From a bacterium (lineage in GTDB: Bacteria; Krumholzibacteriota; Krumholzibacteriia; LZORAL124-64-63), in NCBI GenBank assembly GCA_016719645.1, contig JADJYS010000024.1, positions 1-14,414 on the forward strand: a DNA stretch of 14,414 nucleotides, written 5' to 3'. A program made the translations under genes and the position numbers. The notes beneath the pieces are model-generated. The model saw nothing but the letters and a program-made list of their open reading frames with translations, had not been told where the DNA came from and made no database searches. This document shows positions 9,661-14,414 of this stretch, one piece after another (the first letter of the stretch is position 1; each line of letters begins with the position of its first letter).

Positions 9661-10292
9661 GGTTCCGGACCATCCTGTTCCTGGCGGCCCTGGCGGCCCT
9701 GGCGGCGGCGGCCGGCTGCGGCGACAAGGCCAAGCAAGCAGCTCCCGCCGCCCAGCAGCCCCCCGCGACGACGGCCGCGGCCTCCGACCACGCCGCCGAA
9801 CTGACCGCCTGCCGCACGGCCGTCGACCGGCTGGGCCAGGCCCTGCGCGGCGCCCTGCAGGAGGCCATCGCGGCGAACGGCGCCATCGGCGCCCTGGAGG
9901 TCTGCAATATCGAGGCCCTGCCGCTGACCAAGACGATCAGCACCGAGGAGGGCGTGATCATCGGGCGGACCAGCCTGCGCGTCCGCAACCCCGGCAACGC
10001 GCCGGACGAGTGGGAGCAGGCGCGCCTCGCGGAGTTCGCGACGCGCAAGGCGGCCGGCGAGGACCTCGGCGCGATGGAGGTCTGGGAGGTCGTCGACGAC
10101 GCCGCGGGCCACAAGACCTTCCGCTACCTGAAGGCCATCGGCACCGCGCCGATGTGCCTGCAGTGCCACGGCTCCGAGCTGGCGACGGACGTGGGCGCGG
10201 CCGTGAAGAAGCTGTACCCGGACGACGCCGCGACCGGCTTCGCCGTCGGCGACCTGCGCGGCGCCTTCACCGTCAGCAAGCCGCTGAGCTGA
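9657..10292 (+). CDS. Tll0287-like (DUF3365) c-type haem lipoprotein
   Basis: The 211-residue protein starts with a basic tip, a hydrophobic stretch and AAAAGC, a lipobox-like site with Cys21 as the likely lipidated residue. A low-complexity Ala/Pro linker follows to about 45. The rest matches the Tll0287-like/DUF3365 domain: EVCNIEALPLT, GRTSLRVRNPGNAPDEWE and the haem c motif CLQCHG (167-172), then YPDDAATGFAVGDLRGAFTV, all typical. It should sit on the outer face of a membrane and bind one haem, possibly as a redox or gas sensor or an electron carrier; the role is not established by sequence. It has no attached kinase or cyclase domain, and the neighbours do not reveal a partner. The start overlaps the inferred ALDH stop, suggesting co-translation. 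Confidence 0.85.
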
Positions 10293-10293
10293 G

Positions 10294-11364
10294 ATGGGAA
10301 CCATGGACCGCGACCGCTTCCAGAAGATCTTCCTGCTGCTGCTGGTGATCGCCGTCACCGCGCTGTTCGGGCGCATGCTGAAGTCCTTCCTGATGTCCAT
10401 CCTGCTGGCGGCGATCTTCGCGGGCCTGGCCCACCCCGTCTACCGGCGGCTGCTGCGGCGCCTACGCGGGCGGCGGGCGCTGGCCTCGGTCGTGACCCTG
10501 ACGCTGCTGGTGCTGCTGATCGTGCTGCCCCTGGGCGCGGTGCTGGGGGTGGTGGCCACGCAGGCCCTGCGGGTGAGCGAGACGGCCATCCCCTGGGTCC
10601 AGCAGCGCCTGGCCGAGCCCGGCGCCCTGGACCGCCTGTTCGCGTCGCTGCCCTTCCAGGAGCAGCTCGCGCCCTACCGCGAGCAGCTGCTGACCAAGGC
10701 CGGCGAGACCGCCGGCTCGGCCGGCTCGCTGCTGTTCCAGAGCGTCAGCGCGATGACGCGCGGCACCTTCCGCGTCCTGTTCCAGTTCTTCGTCATGCTG
10801 TACTGCATGTTCTTCTTCCTGATGGACGGCGGCGCGCTGCTGCGGCGCGTGCTCTGGTACCTGCCGCTGCGCGAGGAGGACGAGCGCCGGCTGCTGGAGC
10901 GCTTCACCTCGGTCACCCGCGCCACGCTCAAAGGCACGCTGCTGATCGGGATCGCGCAGGGCGTCCTGGCCGGGCTGGCCTTCGCCATCGCGGGCATCGA
11001 GGGCGCCGTCTTCTGGGGCACGGTCATGATCGTGATGTCGGTGATCCCGGGCGTGGGCACGGGCCTGATCTGGGTGCCGGCCGCGCTGGTGCTGCTGGCG
11101 ACCGGCGAGACGGCCCGCGGGCTGCTGCTGGCGGCGTTCTGCGGCCTGGTGGTCGGCAGCATCGACAACCTGCTGCGCCCGCGCCTGGTCGGCCGCGACA
11201 CGAAGCTGCACGAGCTGCTGATCTTCTTCGGGACCGTCGGCGGCCTGCTGCTGTTCGGGGCCCCGGGCTTCATCGTCGGACCCATCGTGGCCGGCCTGTT
11301 CGTGTCGGTCTGGGACATCTACGGCACGGCCTTCCGCGCCGACCTGCCCGGCGCGGAACCCTGA
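10294..11364 (+). CDS. AI-2E family (PerM/UPF0118) permease
   Basis: This is a polytopic membrane protein of 356 residues, the normal family size. An N-terminal hydrophobic pair (about 13-50) with HPVYRRLLRRLRG is followed by another span (60-90), a soluble central section (about 90-150), and six or so C-terminal helices. The C-terminal half carries family-typical stretches: KGTLLIGIAQGVLAGLAF, VIPGVGTGLIWVPAAL, DNLLRPRLVG and LLIFFGTVGGLLLFG with FIVGPIVAGLF. Members have been linked to autoinducer-2 export and to Na+/H+ antiport, but the true substrate varies. The ATG at 10303 is an alternative start, with GGGA upstream. The gene begins one base after the preceding stop, so it is probably in the same operon. 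Confidence 0.9.
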   Translation: MGTMDRDRFQKIFLLLLVIAVTALFGRMLKSFLMSILLAAIFAGLAHPVYRRLLRRLRGRRALASVVTLTLLVLLIVLPLGAVLGVVATQALRVSETAIPWVQQRLAEPGALDRLFASLPFQEQLAPYREQLLTKAGETAGSAGSLLFQSVSAMTRGTFRVLFQFFVMLYCMFFFLMDGGALLRRVLWYLPLREEDERRLLERFTSVTRATLKGTLLIGIAQGVLAGLAFAIAGIEGAVFWGTVMIVMSVIPGVGTGLIWVPAALVLLATGETARGLLLAAFCGLVVGSIDNLLRPRLVGRDTKLHELLIFFGTVGGLLLFGAPGFIVGPIVAGLFVSVWDIYGTAFRADLPGAEP

Positions 11365-11376
11365 TCCCGGCCGGGA
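11365..11376. repeat. 12-bp perfect palindrome after the permease stop
   Basis: TCCCGGCCGGGA follows the TGA directly. It could be the core of a stem without a T-run, or simply GC-rich sequence. Confidence 0.35.
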
Positions 11377-11409
11377 ACCGCGCCCCCGCCCCGGTTGTTG
11401 GAGCCGCCT

Positions 11410-11444
11410 GGAATCGAGATTCCGGGCCCGGCGGCGCCGGGCCC
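11410..11444 (+). promoter_or_regulatory. Two adjacent hairpins in the leader of the PDZ gene
   Basis: GGAATC/GATTCC (11410-11415, 11418-11423) is followed directly by GGGCCCGGC/GCCGGGCCC (11424-11432, 11436-11444, 3-nt loop). The second stem is all G-C and ends 12 bases before the AAGGAG of the PDZ gene. It may end transcripts from the permease or shape translation of the PDZ gene. Confidence 0.4.
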
Positions 11445-11468
11445 CACCCCCTGACAAGGAGTTCCGTC

Positions 11469-12371
11469 ATGATCCGCCCCCTGACCACGAAACCCTGGCT
11501 CGCGAGCCTGGCCCTGGTGGCCCTGGCGCTCACCCTCTCGGTCTCGGTCGCCCTGGCCGACGACGGCAAGACCGTCCAGGTCCGCACCATCGTCCTGTCG
11601 GATGACGACGCCGAGGGCGACGACCAGAACCTGAGGGTCGAGGTGAAGAAGGAAGACGGCAAGACCCACCTGAAGGTCTGGAAGCTCGAGGACGGCAAGG
11701 AGGTCCTGGTCGAGGACCGCGAGGTCGGCGACGAGGAGGCCCTGAAGCTCGACGGACACAAGATCATCGTCCTGGACGACGAGGACCTCGCGAGCGACGG
11801 CGGCGAGTTCTGGACGCAGTTCGGCGACGACGACGCGACCTGGACGATGGCCGCCGGCGGCGCCTGGCTGGGCGTGCAGGTGCGCGAGCTGGGCGAGCAG
11901 CTGGGCGCCTACTTCGGCGCCAAGGACGGCGGCGCCCTGGTCGAGTCGGTCGTCGAAGATTCCCCGGCGCAGAAGGCCGGCTTCCAGGCCGGCGATGTGA
12001 TCCTCGCCCTGGACGGCGAGCCGGTCGCCGACCCCGACGACGTCATCACGACGGTGCGCGGCAAGGAGAAGGGCGAGACGATCGAGGCCAGGGTCCTGCG
12101 CAAGGGCAAGGAGATGACGCTGAAGGCCGAGCTGGCCGAGCGCGAAGGCGGCGCCGCGGTGGTCCGCGCCCTGGGCAAGGCGCCCCGCGCGATGCAGTTG
12201 CACAAGTTCCGCCCCGGCGGCCCCGAGCACGACGAGATCATGCGCCTGCACCGCGAGCTGGCCCCGCGGCCCGGGATGCCCGGCGAGGAGATCGAGAACC
12301 TGCACGCCGACATCGCCGAACTGCGCGCGATGATCGACGAGCTGCGCGAGAAGATGGCCCAGCAGAAGTGA
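11469..12371 (+). CDS. Secreted PDZ-domain protein
   Basis: This 300-residue protein has a cleavable-looking signal peptide (about 1-30, ending ALA before DDG). Next comes an acidic, charged segment (31-125) rich in Asp, Glu and Lys. One PDZ domain spans about 130-222: GAWLGVQV, GALVESVVEDSPAQKAG and GDVILALDGEPV, the layout of DegP/HtrA-type PDZ modules. A short C-terminal coiled coil lies at about 273-300 (IENLHADIAELRAMIDEL). No protease catalytic domain is present, so it is not an HtrA enzyme. It is more likely a periplasmic adaptor or peptide-binding protein. AAGGAG at 11456-11461 fixes the start. It is separated from the permease gene by 104 bases with strong hairpins, so it may be its own transcription unit. 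Confidence 0.85.
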   Translation: MIRPLTTKPWLASLALVALALTLSVSVALADDGKTVQVRTIVLSDDDAEGDDQNLRVEVKKEDGKTHLKVWKLEDGKEVLVEDREVGDEEALKLDGHKIIVLDDEDLASDGGEFWTQFGDDDATWTMAAGGAWLGVQVRELGEQLGAYFGAKDGGALVESVVEDSPAQKAGFQAGDVILALDGEPVADPDDVITTVRGKEKGETIEARVLRKGKEMTLKAELAEREGGAAVVRALGKAPRAMQLHKFRPGGPEHDEIMRLHRELAPRPGMPGEEIENLHADIAELRAMIDELREKMAQQK

Positions 12372-12377
12372 CGGCGC

Positions 12378-12400
12378 GCGCTCCCGGCCGCCGGGAGCGC
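12378..12400 (+). terminator. Strong GC hairpin after the PDZ gene
   Basis: GCGCTCCCGG (12378-12387) and CCGGGAGCGC (12391-12400) form a perfect 10-bp stem with a CCG loop, six bases after the stop. There is no T-run, so termination is likely but not certain in this GC-rich DNA. Confidence 0.55.
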
Positions 12401-12480
12401 CCACCCATCGAAGGCCGAGCCGCGCTGCGGCGTCCCTCCCCGGGGTCGCCGCCGCGGCGGCGCGGGAGGCGCGTGAGCCG

Positions 12481-13023
12481 ATGCCCTGGCTGCACGAGCG
12501 CTTGCGCGGGGACCGTCGCCGCTGGCCGCTGAGCGGCCTCGCCGCGCTCGCGCTGCTCTGGTGCGGCGGCCAGCTCGCCGCCGACCTCTACCCCCGCGGC
12601 CGCCTGCGCCCACCGCCTCCCTCGCGACGGCCGATCTCGTTCCTGGCCGTGCTGCCCCCGCTGGAGGTCGTGCCGGACGAGACCGCCGCCCGGCGCCGCC
12701 GCCCGCGACGCCGGCCCCGCGCCCCGCCGCCGCGCCGAGCTTCTGGGACAACCTGGTGATCGTCGCCGACGACGCCCTGCTCGCCCCGGCGCCCGTCGCG
12801 CCGCCGCCGCCCCTGCTCACCGACGCGCGCCTCGCCTGGTGGACCCTGCCGGCCGACACCTCGCGCGCCTCCCTGCTGCGCGCCTCGGCGCTGCTGCAGG
12901 GGAGCGGGTTCGCGGACTGGAAGCGGTGGGGCGCGGCCCTGAACCACGGCTGGCGCGCGGGCAACCACGAGGCTCGCAAGCGCACGATCTTCGGGGAGGA
13001 TTGGCTGGAAGCGCAGCCGTTGA
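12481..13023 (+). CDS. Unknown membrane-anchored proline-rich protein, frame-broken and with unclear end
   Basis: I do not recognise a family. A basic N-terminus (residues 1-16) leads to one hydrophobic span (about 17-35), then a long Pro/Ala-rich linker and a soluble part with FWDNLVIVADDALL, LLTDARLAWWTLPADTS and FADWKRWGAAL. GGGAGG at 12464-12469 is 11 bases before the ATG. A missing C near 12691 moves the frame; reading through gives a continuous protein. No stop follows in the final frame before the sequence runs into the opposite-strand methyltransferase. A TGA at 13021-13023 in another frame is the best guess for the end. The single N-terminal anchor suggests a periplasmic or cytoplasmic tail facing one side, which I cannot decide. 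Confidence 0.5.
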
Positions 13024-13024
13024 A

Positions 13025-13370
13025 AGAAGAGCCGAGAAGCGGTGCGACGACGCGCCGGCCAGCGCGTCCCAGTCGACGGTCTGCACGACCAGCGCCCCGC
13101 CCGTGGGCAGCCTTGCGGCGAGGTCGGCCAGCCAGCCGGCCGTGCCCGCGTCGTCGACGTGGGAGGCGACGTTGCCGATGCAGTAGGCGGCGTCCCAGCC
13201 GCCGGGCAGCGCCGACAGCGCGGCCAGGTCGCCCACGTGGAAGGGGATGCCGGGGTAGCGGCCGCGCGCGCCCCGGGCGGCACGGCGTCCAGTAGGAAGG
13301 CCACGGCCGGCTCGCGCACCGGGAAGACCTTTTCGTAGTGGTCGGCGAAGGCGGTGTAGAAGGACGTCAT
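13025..13370 (-). pseudogene. Damaged class I SAM-dependent methyltransferase
   Basis: The start is good: ATG at 13370 with GGGAG upstream, then SFYTAFADHYEKVFP and FLLDAVPPGAR, as in small Methyltransf_25-type enzymes. The text then jumps to GRYPGIPFHVGDLAALSAL and WDAAYCIGNVASHV, and PTGGALVVQTVDWD. Missing between them, near 13262-13275, are about 40 residues that should hold the SAM-binding LDLGCGTG motif. The C-terminal strand is also missing: after SHRF the reading enters the antisense of the neighbouring gene with no stop. At least one frame shift accompanies the internal gap. As written, it cannot be an active enzyme. A real decayed gene or small assembly deletions are both possible. 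Confidence 0.6.
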
Positions 13371-13451
13371 CGCGAGCTGACTCCCGTCGGTTGCGGCGTT
13401 TCGCCCTGATCCGGACGAACCGTCCATGATCGTTACCAGTTTAAGTAGAAT

Positions 13452-13471
13452 CCGGTAAAAATGCTTACCGG
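13452..13471. promoter_or_regulatory. Dyad CCGGTAA/TTACCGG upstream of the HisN-like gene
   Basis: Perfect 7-bp arms (13452-13458, 13465-13471) flank a 6-nt loop, followed by TTT. A partial copy (GTTACCAGTTTAA, from about 13434) lies just upstream. It is AT-richer than the DNA to its left and sits where base composition changes. An operator, or an end of transferred DNA, is possible. Confidence 0.35.
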
Positions 13472-13546
13472 TTTGGAGGACGCCACAGATGCTATCCTAG
13501 TTCCGTTCTCCAGGATCGCCGGTTGGCCTGCATCAATTGAAGCATT

Positions 13547-14401
13547 ATGCTCTCGGGGGCATGTCGGATTCCGAATCGAAAGGGATGTGTGCGTCGTCCA
13601 ACCACAAATGAACTCCAGAGTTACCTGAGCGCCGCAGCAAGCATCGTTCGGGATTCGCAGGCACTTGTCTTGTCGCGAAGCCATCTTGATCTGTCGCAGC
13701 AGACAAAGCGAGACGGCAGTCCGGTAACCGAGGTTGACTTCGCGATTGAAGATTTCATCCGGTCTCGGCTTTGGTCCGAGTTTCCCGGCCATGGCGTCAT
13801 CGGTGAAGAGCGAGAAGATACGCCCTCGGAATCAGGATTCTACTGGGTCATCGATCCTATCGACGGTACTCGAAGTTTCAGTCATCAGATACCGTTGTAC
13901 GGCACATTGCTCTCGTTGAGGCACGGCGACAAACCGATTGTCGGCGTCATCTCATTGCCGGGCTTGAGCTTGCTGTACACATGTGCGCAGGGGCTAGGAG
14001 CCTGCCGCAATGGGAAACAGATTCGTTTGCCGGAAGCGGAACCTGGCTCGTCCGTGGAGTCTGAGATTATAGCGATCGGCGATAGGCGCCAATTCGTTTC
14101 TTGCGAGCAGACAGCCGTCTTCGATAGCCTGATGCGATCAGAGATGACAGTGCGGACCTACTGCGACTGCTTTGGCCATGCTTTGGCGATTGACGGCCGC
14201 GTGGGTGCGATGGTGGATTTCGGTGTCAGTATCTGGGACATATCAGCAACGGAATTACTGGTGCAAGAGGCGGGCGGCCAGTTGAAGTATGTGGGCGAGC
14301 CGCCCAGTGACAGGAACGTTGGTTCACGCTGCAACGTCGTGTTCGGTAAACCGCAGGTCGTGCAATGGGTCCTGGCCAGGATTGGAGAGACCGAAATCTA
14401 A
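13547..14401 (+). CDS. Inositol-monophosphatase family phosphatase, HisN-like
   Basis: This Mg2+-dependent phosphomonoesterase has 284 residues from the ATG at 13547; the GTG at 13589 with AAGGGA upstream is a plausible alternative that removes a non-conserved leader. Metal-site motifs are intact: KRDGSPVTEVD (54-64), GEE (86-88), DPIDGTRSF (103-111) and WDISA (230-234). The DGTRSF-x(4)-PLYGTLL form resembles HisN-type histidinol-phosphatases more than classical inositol phosphatases or CysQ, so histidinol phosphate is the best guess, but inositol or sugar phosphates remain possible. The gene is complete. Its codon use is more mixed and less GC-rich than the cluster to the left, suggesting a different origin. 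No other histidine gene is in view. Confidence 0.85.
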   Translation: MLSGACRIPNRKGCVRRPTTNELQSYLSAAASIVRDSQALVLSRSHLDLSQQTKRDGSPVTEVDFAIEDFIRSRLWSEFPGHGVIGEEREDTPSESGFYWVIDPIDGTRSFSHQIPLYGTLLSLRHGDKPIVGVISLPGLSLLYTCAQGLGACRNGKQIRLPEAEPGSSVESEIIAIGDRRQFVSCEQTAVFDSLMRSEMTVRTYCDCFGHALAIDGRVGAMVDFGVSIWDISATELLVQEAGGQLKYVGEPPSDRNVGSRCNVVFGKPQVVQWVLARIGETEI

Positions 14402-14414
14402 CAAGACTTCCAGC

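Noticed and set aside
10462..12404. Long antisense frames opposite the permease and PDZ genes
   Set aside because: Repetitive Gln/Arg/Ala or Leu/Ala composition with no recognisable domain; the sense genes are clear.

Overview
The window is bacterial and mostly very GC-rich, with strongly C-ending codons and tight gene spacing. No marker gene fixes the taxon. The mix of a fused Lys4-type homoaconitase, a Tll0287-like haem lipoprotein, an AI-2E-family exporter and a PDZ secretory protein would fit a GC-rich Gram-negative lineage of the FCB/candidate-phylum kind, but that is only an inference.

Layout. (1) 1-2119: a structured leader, then a fused homoaconitase-type aconitase (+) broken by several small indels. 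(2) 2120-5919: a clearly AT-richer island with intact reading frames. It holds an 887-residue SIR2 / winged-helix-like / PIN-like / coiled-coil protein, a 175-residue orphan protein, and AT-rich flanks with dyad symmetries. (3) 5920-7452 (-): a fusion of an RluA-type pseudouridine synthase to an RlmI-like rRNA methyltransferase, again with frame breaks. (4) 7572-13023 (+): a GC-rich co-directional cluster of an ICMT/NnrU-like membrane methyltransferase, an aldehyde dehydrogenase, a haem-binding lipoprotein, a PerM/AI-2E-family permease, a PDZ protein and an unknown membrane-anchored protein. (5) About 13025-13370 (-): a damaged SAM methyltransferase without its SAM-binding motif. (6) 13440-14401 (+): a medium-GC segment with an inositol-monophosphatase/HisN-family phosphatase.

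The most interesting object is the island. It sits exactly between two convergent genes, both of which change codon style towards their 3' ends. Its main protein joins a SIR2-type NADase-like domain, with the catalytic Asn and His visible, to a PIN-like nuclease-like domain. This is the kind of double-effector architecture expected of an antiphage or abortive-infection protein. The following small gene and the paired hairpins between them could make a two-gene system, which is inference.

Reading-frame quality differs by region. Conserved genes in the GC-rich parts carry many one-base breaks, often beside short G/C runs, whereas the island genes are intact. I read most breaks as consensus errors in the assembly rather than true pseudogenes. 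The methyltransferase near 13.2 kb is the exception, because whole conserved blocks are missing.
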